A stretch of DNA of 40,540 nucleotides from CAZCDS01 sp964497585 (GCA_964497585.1 CAZCDS010000059.1:1-40540), one strand, 5' to 3'. Positions 16,857-26,094 are shown, numbered from the stretch's first letter. Translations and numbers: made by a program. Notes: generated by a model from the letters alone, not told the origin.

Positions 16857-17710
16857 AACACTCTTCCCCAGAGGCCGGTGGGTTTCACCGCGAGAATGAT
16901 TGCCATTGGAGCGAAGATGGTGAACATGGCAAGCTCGGGGAAGAGAGCCTTTCCAAAAGTGTCCAGAGAGGCAACGATAATGCTCCCGAAGAAAGCCCCT
17001 TTCATGCTGCCCAAGCCTCCGACGATGATCACTACCACTGCCAGCAGCAACACATCCAGATCGACTCCGGGGTAGACTCCGACGAACGGCCCCCCCAGAA
17101 CGCCGCTGAGACCGGTAAGCGCCGTGCCCAGGATGAACACGATCGTGAACAGCACTGGTACATTGATGCCGACCGCCCTCGTCATCTGCTCGTCATCCAC
17201 ACCGGCACGCAATACCGCTCCCCATTTGGTCTTCTCCTGAAAGAGCCAGAGGGCAATCCCGATGGCAATACCAACAACGATCACAAACAAACGATACTTT
17301 GGAAAGATCATCCCTCCCAGATTGACCGCACCTGTCAGAAACTCAGGTTTGTCAAGCGTGGTGGGGTCGGCCCCCCATATAATGATGGCAAGATCGCCGA
17401 TGATGAACATGCACCCGAAGGTGAGGAGAACCTGGAGAAGCCGTCGGCCGTATATCCGCTGGAGGAGGAACCGCTGGAGCACGAATCCCACGGCGCCCGC
17501 TGCGACGGCACCCGCGAGCAGGCCGAGGACAAAACTCTCGCTCCAGGCGATTACACTCAGCGCCGTGTAAGCTCCAATCAGATAGCACGAGCCATGGGCA
17601 AGATTGAGAATGTTCATCAATCCAAAGATGAGAGACAGTCCGGCGCACAGGATGAAGAGGAGCATGGCAAAGGATAGAGCATTGAGGGACTGAATGATCC
17701 AGAATTCCAT
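16853..17710 (-). CDS. livH: Branched-chain-type ABC permease LivH
   Basis: A 285-residue permease with about 8 hydrophobic helices and the family signature LSLIFGLMNILNLAHGS near the N-terminus and GGLGSMKGAFFGS near the C-terminus. I choose the ATG at 17710, which follows GGAGGAG by a few bases. An upstream in-frame start at 17755 would add 15 polar residues ahead of the first helix and lacks a better ribosome site. It lies about 105 bp after the ligase gene. Confidence 0.93.
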   Translation of the reverse strand: MEFWIIQSLNALSFAMLLFILCAGLSLIFGLMNILNLAHGSCYLIGAYTALSVIAWSESFVLGLLAGAVAAGAVGFVLQRFLLQRIYGRRLLQVLLTFGCMFIIGDLAIIIWGADPTTLDKPEFLTGAVNLGGMIFPKYRLFVIVVGIAIGIALWLFQEKTKWGAVLRAGVDDEQMTRAVGINVPVLFTIVFILGTALTGLSGVLGGPFVGVYPGVDLDVLLLAVVVIIVGGLGSMKGAFFGSIIVASLDTFGKALFPELAMFTIFAPMAIILAVKPTGLWGRVL

Positions 17711-17815
17711 TTCTCCTCCATCCTTTCTCACGAAGCTTTCCGCGCAGAGATCCACGGGCTTTCAACCCCTCTTCTCGCTGCGGATCTTTCCCATGGACGG
17801 TCGAACTGCCCCAAC

Positions 17816-19489
17816 TCACGCTCTCTTTATTTCAGCAGCCGAGCGTTCGAGCTCCACCTTTTCCGCTATCATCTGACGGAGAGCCTTCTTGTTGACCTTT
17901 CCCACCGCGGTGAGGGGAAAGACGTCGACCAGCTCCAGGCGCTCCGGTAACTTGAACTTGGCTATCTTACGCTCGTAAATGAGGAACTCGTTCAGCGCTT
18001 TGAGATCGACGGACGCCCCTTGCCGCGGAATCACGTACGCACAAGCACGCTCACCCAGGAGGGGATCAGGCATCGCGACATAGGCACAGTTGGCTACTGC
18101 CGGGTGCGCCAGAATATGATCCTCGACTTCTTCGGCACTTATCTTCTCGCCGCCTCGGTTGATGCAATCCTTGATTCGACCCTCCACGATTACGTTGCCC
18201 GTGTGGTGGAGGCGAACGAGGTCGCCGGACTTGTAGAAACCGTCTTCCGTGAACGCCTTGGCATTGTGCTCGGGTGCCCGGTAATAGCCTCTGATCGTGT
18301 GCGGCCCGCGACACCAGAGCTCACCGACCTCCCCTCGGGGCACTTCTTCCTCGGTAGCCGGATCGACCACCTTGAATTCGTCGCCCGGCGATTGTGGGCG
18401 TCCTTGAGTGTAGAGCTGCACTTCGGGGGGATCGTCCTGCCTGGTCCAGTACAGCGGGCCCTCGGCCATGCCGAGAACCTGCTGTACGTCACAGCCCAAC
18501 TCTGGCTTGATCCGTAGAGCAATTTCCGGATTTAGTTTGGAACCGCCGGTCAGTATCACTTGGAGGGAACTCAGATCGTACCGTTGACGGTTGGGATGGT
18601 TGAGCATGCCCACAATCATGGTCGGCACTGCCACGCAGTGCGTGACGCGATGCTTGGCAATGAGCTCCATCATCGCCTCGGGGCTCGGATTGTCGGAAAG
18701 AATCTCGCAGCCGCCTTTGGACAACACCCCTTTCAGGCCTGGGCATGCCACGGCAAAGTTGTGTTCCTGCGGAATGGCAATGAGAGAAACCGTGTTTTCG
18801 TCGAGCTTGCAGATGTCCGCGTTGCAAAGGAAGTTGTAGATGTAATCGTTATGCGTTCTCGGAATCAGCTTGGGAATGCCTGTGGTTCCCCCGGAAAGAA
18901 GGAGAACCGCAGGCAGAGTCGGGTCCGGTCGGGGAAGATCGCCAACGCCGACGCGTTCCTCGATGGGATCCTGGAGCATTGTATCAATGGAATAGTTACC
19001 GCTCTTCGGATCTCCTCCAGCAACGAGGATCATTTCCAACTGGGGATTCTTTACCTGGATGTCCGCCGCCATCGCTTCATAGTCGAATCCTCGCCAGGCC
19101 GTCCCGATGGCAACGGCACGAGCCTGAGACAGCTCTGCAAAGAAGCTGATTTCCGCCTCCCTGTGGGCAAAAAGGGCCATGATGGGAATGGCTCCGGCTT
19201 TCAGAGCTCCTAAATAGGTCATGACCACCTCGGCGATATTCGGCATTTGTAGGATCAAACGGTCGTATGGGCGCAGACCGATGTTCACCAAATGGAGGGC
19301 CAGTCGAGTCGAAAGTGTGCCCAGCTCGCCATATGTGAACTCTCTCCCTCCCGAGGTTATGAGAGCGGTTCGAGGGGCATACCTGCCAAAGCTCTCGTCC
19401 ATGACTTCGCTTATTGTCCGGTCGATCCAGTACCCAGCGGCCCGATACTTCTCAACCAAATCCTTCGGCCACGGTGTGAAGCCTTCCAT
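17816..19489 (-). CDS. Adenylate-forming acyl/aryl-acid ligase (2,3-dihydroxybenzoate-AMP ligase-like)
   Basis: A 557-residue ANL-superfamily enzyme that activates a carboxylic acid with ATP to an acyl-AMP, usually then to a CoA thioester. The phosphate loop LLLSGGTTGIPKLIPRTHND (core 199-207) and the HN pair (PQEHNFAV, 243-244) are of the type found in EntE/DhbE aryl-acid ligases. Later come the hinge region GRIKDCINRGGEKIS and the catalytic Lys531 in AVGKVNKKALR. No carrier-protein or other siderophore genes are nearby, so a catabolic aryl- or alicyclic-CoA ligase is more likely than siderophore synthesis. It starts 24 bp after the flavoprotein gene and is followed by the Liv transporter, so uptake and activation appear coupled in one operon. 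Confidence 0.9.
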   Translation of the reverse strand: MEGFTPWPKDLVEKYRAAGYWIDRTISEVMDESFGRYAPRTALITSGGREFTYGELGTLSTRLALHLVNIGLRPYDRLILQMPNIAEVVMTYLGALKAGAIPIMALFAHREAEISFFAELSQARAVAIGTAWRGFDYEAMAADIQVKNPQLEMILVAGGDPKSGNYSIDTMLQDPIEERVGVGDLPRPDPTLPAVLLLSGGTTGIPKLIPRTHNDYIYNFLCNADICKLDENTVSLIAIPQEHNFAVACPGLKGVLSKGGCEILSDNPSPEAMMELIAKHRVTHCVAVPTMIVGMLNHPNRQRYDLSSLQVILTGGSKLNPEIALRIKPELGCDVQQVLGMAEGPLYWTRQDDPPEVQLYTQGRPQSPGDEFKVVDPATEEEVPRGEVGELWCRGPHTIRGYYRAPEHNAKAFTEDGFYKSGDLVRLHHTGNVIVEGRIKDCINRGGEKISAEEVEDHILAHPAVANCAYVAMPDPLLGERACAYVIPRQGASVDLKALNEFLIYERKIAKFKLPERLELVDVFPLTAVGKVNKKALRQMIAEKVELERSAAEIKRA

Positions 19490-19513
19490 AGTTCTTACCT
19501 TCCTTGCCCCGTA

Positions 19514-21472
19514 TTAGATACGTGAACCGATTTTGAAGCCGTCGTGAATGGCGTTGTACAGGCTCCGTGGAACCATTGCGTCGCCCACGAGGTACAACTC
19601 GTCGCAGAAGTACTCCAACTCGGTCGTCAGCTCCTGGCGGGATCTGACAGGTCCGGCCAGAATGACGACATCAACCGGAAGATCGTGCTCGGCGCCTTCT
19701 TTGTCCCTGATTTTCACCGATCCGCTTTCTATGCTTAAAGGCTTGGCCTCGGTGAAGACCCCAATGTTGAGGTTCTTGACGAGTGCATTGTGACGCCACT
19801 TGAATGTCATCGACACGTCGAAATCCACCCGCTTGTTTGCTTCCACGATGACAGGTTTCCTTCCTTGCTCGGCCAGGACCTCCGCCACCGTCAACCCGAT
19901 CTTGCCACCACCGAGAATGACCACATGCGGGCCGGAATTCACCATGTTCCCCGTAGACAGGACTTTCCAGGCATCACAGACGATTTCGGAATCGATTCCT
20001 GGAATCTCGGGCTTTTCTACTGTGGCCCCTGTTGCAACAATGACCACGTCAGGGTCAAATTCAGCCGCAACGCGTCTGTTTACCTGCGTGTTGAGCCGGA
20101 CCGATATACCGAGATCCTCTACCCGGTATTTGTAATATTGGAGCAGCTCCAAGAGGACCTCGCCGCCGCTGATGTCCTTCGAAGAGGGGATCAGTGCTCC
20201 GCCGAGGTCGCCGGAAGCCTCGAATATAGTGACGTCATGGCCCCGCTGAGATGCAGCAATTGCGGCCTCGAGACCGCCGGGTCCTCCACCAGCCACCATG
20301 ACCTTCTTTTTGACCGCTGCCGATGTTACGGAATATTCCGGCTCGACTTCATGGCCGAGACGAGCATTCACAGCGCAGATGTATGGCTGGTCGTAAAACA
20401 TCTTTGCCAAACAGAGCATGCAACCTATGCATGGCTTGATCCGCTCGGGCGTACCATTGCTTATTTTGTGGATCAACTCCGGGTCGCTCAAAAGGGGCCG
20501 GCAGATTTCCCAATAATCGAACACCCCGTTGGCAAGGGCCTTGTCCGCCTCCCAGGGATCGGAAAGGCGGGGACCGAAGGCAAGAGGAACATCTCCTATG
20601 TATTTCTTGGCTTTTTCCGCCAGGTGCAGCCACTCAGTTCGACTCACATCCCTTCCCAGCGCGCCTTGCCTCGATTCGTGCCAGCCGATGACCATGCTGA
20701 TCATGTCCACACCGCAACCCGCTGCGATTTTCATGATCTCCATGCATTCCTCGACGGTGTTCCCTCCGTACTCGTCCATGAGTTCCGTGCCGTTGAGTCG
20801 TATTATCACGAGTCTTTCGGGGCCTACGGCCTTACGGAGTGCTTCAATGATTTCCACCATGAATTGCGCGCGTTTTTCCACCGACCCCCCGTACTCGTCG
20901 GTACGCTTATTGGTAAACGGAGAGAGAAAGCAGCTCATCAAATAGCCGAGGAAACTCGTTACCTCTACTCCATCGTAACCGGCCTTGACGGCCCGTTCGG
21001 CTGCCGTGGCATGATCCGAGATCGCCTTATGGATTTCCTCTTTGCTCATGGCTCGGGGAGGGCGAAAGTGTTTCAGTGTTTGTGGGGTATCCGAAGGCTG
21101 CACGCAGTAGCCCAGATCTATGCCTCCGTACCGCCCTCCATGAAGGATCTGCTGGATAGCTACGGCGTTATGCTCGTGAAAGAGATTCGAGATCCGTTGA
21201 AGACCTGGAATGTATTTGTCGTCGTTTATACAGAGCTGACTGTGATAGGCTTTGCCCTCGCCTGAGGTGTCGGGATAGGCGCCCTGATTGGTCATGATGG
21301 ATGCGCCGGTTTGGGCAATGACCTGATCGCGAGCGAATTCTCTTTCCGTGAGAAACCCGTCTCGAGAATTGAAATTACTCACGCAGCACGCGGCGTATTT
21401 GATCCGGTTCCGTACGGTGAACTTCCCCACCTTGCCCTCACCAAATATATGAGGAAACCCATTATTAGTCAT
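19514..21472 (-). CDS. Old-yellow-enzyme / TMADH-like iron-sulfur flavoprotein
   Basis: A 652-residue enzyme of the 2,4-dienoyl-CoA reductase, trimethylamine dehydrogenase and Bai reductase superfamily. An N-terminal FMN-binding TIM barrel (about 1-345) precedes four cysteines for a [4Fe-4S] cluster (C348, C351, C354, C366), then an FAD/NAD(P) module with the Rossmann motif VAGGGPGGLEAA (about 393) and a second GGGKIGLTVAE. Cysteine spacing is CxxCxxC rather than the CxxCxxxC of FadH, which by recall is closer to trimethylamine dehydrogenase. The likely reaction is reduction of an enoate or dienoyl bond, or dehydrogenation; the substrate is unknown. ATG follows GGAGG by 7 bases. It is the first gene of the run below the sigma-54 promoter. 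Confidence 0.9.
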   Translation of the reverse strand: MTNNGFPHIFGEGKVGKFTVRNRIKYAACCVSNFNSRDGFLTEREFARDQVIAQTGASIMTNQGAYPDTSGEGKAYHSQLCINDDKYIPGLQRISNLFHEHNAVAIQQILHGGRYGGIDLGYCVQPSDTPQTLKHFRPPRAMSKEEIHKAISDHATAAERAVKAGYDGVEVTSFLGYLMSCFLSPFTNKRTDEYGGSVEKRAQFMVEIIEALRKAVGPERLVIIRLNGTELMDEYGGNTVEECMEIMKIAAGCGVDMISMVIGWHESRQGALGRDVSRTEWLHLAEKAKKYIGDVPLAFGPRLSDPWEADKALANGVFDYWEICRPLLSDPELIHKISNGTPERIKPCIGCMLCLAKMFYDQPYICAVNARLGHEVEPEYSVTSAAVKKKVMVAGGGPGGLEAAIAASQRGHDVTIFEASGDLGGALIPSSKDISGGEVLLELLQYYKYRVEDLGISVRLNTQVNRRVAAEFDPDVVIVATGATVEKPEIPGIDSEIVCDAWKVLSTGNMVNSGPHVVILGGGKIGLTVAEVLAEQGRKPVIVEANKRVDFDVSMTFKWRHNALVKNLNIGVFTEAKPLSIESGSVKIRDKEGAEHDLPVDVVILAGPVRSRQELTTELEYFCDELYLVGDAMVPRSLYNAIHDGFKIGSRI

Positions 21473-21592
21473 ATCATGCCTCCGCAGAAAGGGCTATTTG
21501 GGCTAGAACTTTGTTGCTGGCGGCCCTATCAGTTGTGCCTACAGCCGGGCCCTGGCAACCCGTAAACTCCGTATCTCGTCTCAAGCGCGCAC

Positions 21593-21608
21593 AGCAAGGA
21601 CTGTGCCA
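21593..21608 (-). promoter_or_regulatory. Sigma-54 (-24/-12) promoter, consensus-perfect
   Basis: On the minus strand this is TGGCACAGTCCTTGCT, which matches TGGCACRNNNNTTGCW at every defined position. It points toward the flavoprotein gene, whose ATG is at 21472. The predicted start of transcription near 21582 gives a leader of about 110 nt. The divergently encoded NtrC-type activator at 23464 supplies the expected enhancer-binding protein. Confidence 0.88.
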
Positions 21609-21660
21609 CACGATATCCTCCTGAATTTCTGACGTTTTCTCGTGGCGGACATGCCAGCAG

Positions 21661-21677
21661 TTGAAAAACGTTTTCAA
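21661..21677. promoter_or_regulatory. Palindromic enhancer/operator, proximal copy
   Basis: TTGAAAA-ACG-TTTTCAA: perfect 7-bp arms around 3 bp. It is centred about 87 bp upstream of the predicted sigma-54 start site. The identical arms recur at 21771-21787. It is a probable binding site for the neighbouring NtrC-type regulator, by position and symmetry. Confidence 0.7.
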
Positions 21678-21770
21678 TCCCGTGAAATGCACTTGCGGGA
21701 CCATCGTCTCAGCGTATCCTAACTAGCTGACATGACTGTACTAAGTTCCGCGGAAAATAGTAGGAACGTA

Positions 21771-21787
21771 TTGAAAAAACTTTTCAA
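21771..21787. promoter_or_regulatory. Palindromic enhancer/operator, distal copy
   Basis: TTGAAAA-AAC-TTTTCAA: the same arms as 21661-21677, with the centre 110 bp further upstream (about -197 from the predicted start). Such spacing and distance are typical of upstream activator sites used by sigma-54 activators. Confidence 0.7.
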
Positions 21788-21948
21788 GTCTGCAAAAAAA
21801 CGCTTGCAAGTGCGGCAAGCTCCTCCGTATGATTGGTATTGAACGATAACAATCAAGAGCTCCGGGGCCTTCTGTGTCACCGAAAGAAGAGCTGGGAAAC
21901 TGAACGAACCAAGATGCGAGAAGACGATAGCCGATTCAGGAGGGTTTC

Positions 21949-23460
21949 GTGGACCTCGGCGAAGTTCTAGACCGGTATCACCAACACATAGTGGAGACTT
22001 GGGCATACCATATGCTCAACGACCGTTCTTCACGATACTCGGACGAGCCGGCGGAAGAACTTACACCACTGATCGATCATGCAACCGGCTGCTTTCGCCG
22101 CGCACTGGTGGACGACCAGTGGACAGATCTCGTTCAATTCAGCAACTTCATTGCACGAAAAAGGCTTCTCGGAGGGTTTACCCTTTCGGAGGTTCAACGG
22201 GCTTTTGAACAGTATCGAGCGACCGTGATCCCGCTCCTAATCTCCCATATTCAGCCGGCGCTCTTGACCCAGTCTCTCCTTCGTCTTCAACACGTGATGG
22301 TTGTTACCGTGACTCGTTTCAGCACCTATTTTCAAGAGTTGCATGAAGAGACTCTCCGGAACCAGGCAGAGTTCCTCGAACAGGAAGTGGCAGACAGGAC
22401 GCGGGAGTTGACGGAGTCGGAACGGAAGTACAAGACACTCGTAGAGGATATCAACGACGGGTACTTCGTCCTGGTCGACGGGGCCATAGTATACGCGAAC
22501 AATGCCTTTGCCCGTATGCACGGATACGACTCTCATGAGATCCTGGGAAGACATTACTTGGATTTTGTCGCCTGCGAGTCAACTGAAGCGGTAGAAAAGG
22601 CATATTCCGGAAGCCGGGACGGTACGGTCTGGACGTCACGTCTGGAATACCTGCGGCTGCATCGGGACGGTCGACACCTGCCGACCGAGATCATTGCAAA
22701 GCTTTCTTCGTACGGGGGCGAGTTGGCCAATATCGGAGTTTGCAGGGACATCAGCGAACGAGTAGAACTGGAAAGGAAGACACGCGAGGCGGAGAAGCTC
22801 GGCGCACTGGCCAAGTTTACCGCTTCGCTTGCCCATGAAGTCAACAACCCTCTTACGGCGATCAAGATGAATCTCCAGATGTTCTCGGAAGGGCAGTTGC
22901 CGGAGGAAGCCCGCCGAAAGCTCCTGAAATCGACCCTTCGCGAAATAGAACAGATCAGAAGATGCATCACGGAAATGATGAATCTAACCGTGCCGTTTCG
23001 CCTGAAACACCGGTCAGTCAATCTGAGAGAACTCGTGGAGGGATGCCTCAGTATCGTGGAGCAGCGCATGACCGATCAGAGAGTGAATGCCGTCTACCGT
23101 CTCAGCTCAAAGGTCACGGACGTGCGGGTGGATCCGGAGAGAATGGAGCAAGCCTTGGTCAACTTGCTGCTCAACGCCCTCGAAGCACTCCCGAAGGGAG
23201 GGCGCATATTCATCAGCTCCAAAGCATCGATGGAGAACGGCGAACCGTGGGCCTACATCCGCGTTGCCGACGATGGGCCAGGCATTCCCAAAGAGAAGCG
23301 GCCGTATGTATTTGATCCCTTCTTCAGCCAAAAGGCGGGAGGAATCGGCTTAGGACTGGGAAACGTCAAGAAGATCGTAGAAGCCCACGGCGGTCGCGTC
23401 GTGGTTACGGAGCGGAAGCCCAAAGGTGTAGCCTTCACGCTAGTGCTGCCCCAGAAGTGA
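21949..23460 (+). CDS. PAS-domain sensor histidine kinase
   Basis: A 503-residue soluble kinase starting at GTG with GGAGGG upstream. The N-terminal 150 residues are all-helical (DRYHQHIVETWAYHML onward), resembling the RsbRD-type or globin-like N-terminal sensor fold. A PAS domain (about 160-275, ending CRDISERVEL) follows, then HisKA with His296 in ASLAHEVNNPL, and a HATPase domain (N box LVNLLLNALEA, G boxes ADDGPGIP and GIGLGLG). No membrane helix is visible, so it should sense a cytoplasmic signal. It lies 3 bp before the sigma-54 activator, an operonic two-component pair, and diverges from the catabolic operon they most likely control. Confidence 0.92.
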   Translation: MDLGEVLDRYHQHIVETWAYHMLNDRSSRYSDEPAEELTPLIDHATGCFRRALVDDQWTDLVQFSNFIARKRLLGGFTLSEVQRAFEQYRATVIPLLISHIQPALLTQSLLRLQHVMVVTVTRFSTYFQELHEETLRNQAEFLEQEVADRTRELTESERKYKTLVEDINDGYFVLVDGAIVYANNAFARMHGYDSHEILGRHYLDFVACESTEAVEKAYSGSRDGTVWTSRLEYLRLHRDGRHLPTEIIAKLSSYGGELANIGVCRDISERVELERKTREAEKLGALAKFTASLAHEVNNPLTAIKMNLQMFSEGQLPEEARRKLLKSTLREIEQIRRCITEMMNLTVPFRLKHRSVNLRELVEGCLSIVEQRMTDQRVNAVYRLSSKVTDVRVDPERMEQALVNLLLNALEALPKGGRIFISSKASMENGEPWAYIRVADDGPGIPKEKRPYVFDPFFSQKAGGIGLGLGNVKKIVEAHGGRVVVTERKPKGVAFTLVLPQK

Positions 23461-23463
23461 GAT

Positions 23464-24942
23464 ATGGGTATGAGATCGCGAGTATGCATCATAGACGACC
23501 AGAACTCGATTCTGGAATCAATGGAGATCTTTTTCCGGATGAGAAACTGGGACGTGTACACTGCCGCCAACGGCCCGGATGGGATCGGCTTGGTGGAAGA
23601 GGTCCGGCCGTCCTTGGTCATTTTGGACCTCAGACTCCCGGGCATGAGCGGTCTAGAGGTCCTTGAGAAGCTCCGGGGAAGATCCCCAGAGCTGCACATA
23701 ATTGTCATCACTGCCTTTCAGAGCATGGAAAGTACTATTCAGGCGATAAAGCTGGGAGCGTTCGACTATCTCCACAAACCCATCGACATTGCTGAACTGG
23801 ATGCCGTGATACGGCGGCTGGATCAGACCACCGTTATAGAGAATCCTGATGATTTCGAGGGACTCGACCAAGCTGTGAGCCCCACCGATCATCAGCCCCA
23901 GATCATAGCCCGAAGCCGGAAAATGAAAGATGTCTTCAAGACCATCGCCTTGGTCTCGGAGTCCAGCGTGACGGTGCTCATCCAGGGAGAGAGCGGTACC
24001 GGCAAGGAGTTGATCGCCAGGAGCATCCACTATAACAGCCCCTGGAGCGACAGACCTTTCACAGTGATGGATTGCTCGACCCTGGTGGATTCTCTCGTAG
24101 AGAGCGAGCTTTTCGGTTACGAGAAGGGCGCCTTTACCGGAGCCACTGAAAGGCGAAAGGGGCGACTGGAGTTGACGGGTGAGGGGACCATCTTCTTCGA
24201 TGAGATAGGAGAGCTTCCGCTACGGATGCAGAGCAAGCTCTTGCGCTTCCTCCAATCCGGGGAGTTTGTGAGGGTGGGCGGCAATCGTCCCATTTACTCG
24301 AATGCAAGAATAGTCACGGCCACCAATCGGGATCTCACGAAACTTGTTCAGGAGGGCAAGTTTAGAGAAGATCTGTACTACCGATTGAAGGTCGTGACGA
24401 TCGATGTTCCGCCGTTACGCAGCAGGAGGTCCGACATTCCTCTTCTGGCGAGCTTTTTTCTCAAGAAGACGGCCCGGCGGAACGTTTCAAAACCCAAGCG
24501 ATTGTCACCTGAAGCGCTTGAGCTGTTGATGGACTATGACTGGCCGGGCAACATTCGACAACTGGAAAATGTGCTCACCCGCTGTGCAGTGCTCGCCCCG
24601 TCGGCGGTGTTGACTAGAGACCACGCTGAGGCTTGCCTGAGAGACTCTCCCCTATTCTCGACAATTGAGGAGAGCATGACGAATTTGGAGGATGTCGAGC
24701 GGCAGCACATCCTTAAGATTCTGGATTCCAACGATTGGCATTTCGGAAAGACGTGCGATCAGTTGGGGATGTCACGACCCACCTTGAGGTCACGGATGAA
24801 GAGATACGGACTTTACCGGACAGACTCTCGAAGATCTCGCACTACGATGTCGGAAAACGGAAAGCGACGAGGGAAGGTCAAGAGCAAAGCGAGCCGGCAC
24901 CCGCAACCGTCGGGTGCCGCGGACGAGAAGCGGAGCAGGTGA
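23464..24942 (+). CDS. NtrC-family sigma-54-dependent response regulator
   Basis: A 492-residue transcription activator. The receiver domain (about 4-120) has phospho-acceptor Asp55 in VILDLRLPG. The AAA+ domain (about 150-385) has Walker A GESGTGKE (175-182), the sigma-54-contacting GAFTGA loop (222-227) and Walker B in IFFDEIGEL. A Fis-type helix-turn-helix lies near 420-460 (FGKTCDQLGMSRPTLRSRMK). The last 30 residues are a basic low-complexity tail. The family binds upstream enhancers as phosphorylated oligomers and drives open-complex formation by sigma-54 polymerase. The consensus sigma-54 promoter and twin palindromes at 21593-21787 are its likely targets. Confidence 0.95.
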   Translation: MGMRSRVCIIDDQNSILESMEIFFRMRNWDVYTAANGPDGIGLVEEVRPSLVILDLRLPGMSGLEVLEKLRGRSPELHIIVITAFQSMESTIQAIKLGAFDYLHKPIDIAELDAVIRRLDQTTVIENPDDFEGLDQAVSPTDHQPQIIARSRKMKDVFKTIALVSESSVTVLIQGESGTGKELIARSIHYNSPWSDRPFTVMDCSTLVDSLVESELFGYEKGAFTGATERRKGRLELTGEGTIFFDEIGELPLRMQSKLLRFLQSGEFVRVGGNRPIYSNARIVTATNRDLTKLVQEGKFREDLYYRLKVVTIDVPPLRSRRSDIPLLASFFLKKTARRNVSKPKRLSPEALELLMDYDWPGNIRQLENVLTRCAVLAPSAVLTRDHAEACLRDSPLFSTIEESMTNLEDVERQHILKILDSNDWHFGKTCDQLGMSRPTLRSRMKRYGLYRTDSRRSRTTMSENGKRRGKVKSKASRHPQPSGAADEKRSR

Positions 24943-24957
24943 TGCTTCGGCCTCAGG

Positions 24958-25800
24958 TTACCAGACCACCAGAGCCACCCCAACTACGGCAATCCCCATG
25001 CCGACGATGGCTGGAACACCGAGAGTCTCCCCAAATACGAAGAAGGCTATCAACGCCGTGCAGGGGGGAACGAGATAGAACAAGCTAGCGACCGAAGATG
25101 CCTTTCCCCTTCGAATCAGCATGAATAGGAGAAATATCGCGCCTACCGAGAGAACCAGGCAGAGCCACAGAAGAGCGAAAATAAACTCCCCCGACCAGAC
25201 CACGTGCATTGAGTCAAAGAGGGGTGCGACAATCAACATGGCACCCCCCGCTGCCGCATTCTGAATCGCCGTACCGGTTCGGAGATCCATTCCGGTGCAG
25301 AACTTCTTCTGATAAAGCGTCCCAGCTGTGATTCCCAGCAAAGCCGCCGCGCTCCAAGCGAATCCTCCCATCTCATGAAGATCCAGCGACACCTTGTTCT
25401 GGACCACCAGGGCTACGCCGACAACTCCGAGGACCAATCCCAGCCATTGGCGGAGGGTTACTTTCTCGCCGAGGAGAGGCCCAACGACAATGGCAGTCAG
25501 AACCGGCTGCATGCCAACCAACAGTGCGGTGACTCCTGCGGGAACACCGCTGTACATGGAAGAAAAAACCCCGCTCAGAAAGATTCCATGAATAAGAAGG
25601 CCGGTCACCGCTAGGTGAACCACTTCGCTTGAGGTCCGGGGCCAAGGAGCACGGGTGGCGAGAGCCAGGACGACAAGGATGGCGGTGACGAGCCCGAATC
25701 TTACCAGAAGGAAGGTGAAAGGCTCGGCATAGGGTAGTCCGAGCTTGGCTCCGATAAAGCCGGTCCTCCAGAGTAGCACGAAGAGTATTGCGATGACCAT
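24958..25800 (-). CDS. DMT-superfamily (EamA) permease
   Basis: A 280-residue membrane protein with about ten hydrophobic helices in two EamA repeats; the family entry LLWRTGFIGAKLGLPYAEP is plain at the N-terminus. Members export amino acids, metabolites or drugs, and the cargo cannot be inferred. The gene ends 15 bp from the end of the NtrC-type gene in convergent orientation. Start at the ATG at 25800 is accepted because the first helix starts at once, though a slightly longer N-terminus cannot be excluded. Confidence 0.9.
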   Translation of the reverse strand: MVIAILFVLLWRTGFIGAKLGLPYAEPFTFLLVRFGLVTAILVVLALATRAPWPRTSSEVVHLAVTGLLIHGIFLSGVFSSMYSGVPAGVTALLVGMQPVLTAIVVGPLLGEKVTLRQWLGLVLGVVGVALVVQNKVSLDLHEMGGFAWSAAALLGITAGTLYQKKFCTGMDLRTGTAIQNAAAGGAMLIVAPLFDSMHVVWSGEFIFALLWLCLVLSVGAIFLLFMLIRRGKASSVASLFYLVPPCTALIAFFVFGETLGVPAIVGMGIAVVGVALVVW

Positions 25801-25863
25801 GTGACGAACCTTCGGGATCGGGGGAATTCGCCAGCCGGATCGAGAACCACTCCGTCGGAAACA

Positions 25864-26094
25864 CTAGTCCGCGTCCACCGGTAACCCCCCGAATGGCAGA
25901 AGGTCCGGGAACAGATCTCTTGCCTCGGCAAGAACACTCGGGTTACCATGAACCGGGGCGCTCGAAAGGATCGTCTTACGATCCGTCGAAACCTTCCGCA
26001 AGTGGTAACCGCCCTCGCTGTCCTCAACCAACTGGACTCTGTGTTCAAAGAGAGTCTTTTCAGCGACGATCCTGCATGAGCACGATGCCGTCAT
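25864..26094 (-). CDS. Small hypothetical protein
   Basis: A 76-residue frame upstream of and on the same strand as the permease, 63 bp away. The product is soluble, with a Cys-Ser-Cys near the N-terminus and a moderately acidic C-terminal half (EARDLFPDLLPF). The ribosome site is weak (GGGGA about 11 nt before the ATG). Composition looks protein-like but I do not recognise a family. It may be an unrelated open frame. Confidence 0.4.
   Translation of the reverse strand: MTASCSCRIVAEKTLFEHRVQLVEDSEGGYHLRKVSTDRKTILSSAPVHGNPSVLAEARDLFPDLLPFGGLPVDAD

Noticed and set aside
17816..19489. Siderophore (enterobactin-like) pathway from the EntE-like ligase plus the isochorismatase-family gene
   Set aside because: No synthetase, carrier-protein, DHB dehydrogenase or siderophore transport genes are present, and the isochorismatase homologue has no carrier domain and lies 6.8 kb away in another operon.
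19790..21265. 491-residue open frame on the plus strand
   Set aside because: It lies wholly antisense to the strongly supported flavoprotein gene, has no ribosome site or domain, and results from codon bias in GC-rich DNA.
21688..21703. Second sigma-54-like site TGGTCCCGCAAGTGCA on the minus strand
   Set aside because: It keeps GG and GC spacing but misses several consensus bases and overlaps the activator-site region; the perfect match at 21593 is the better candidate.
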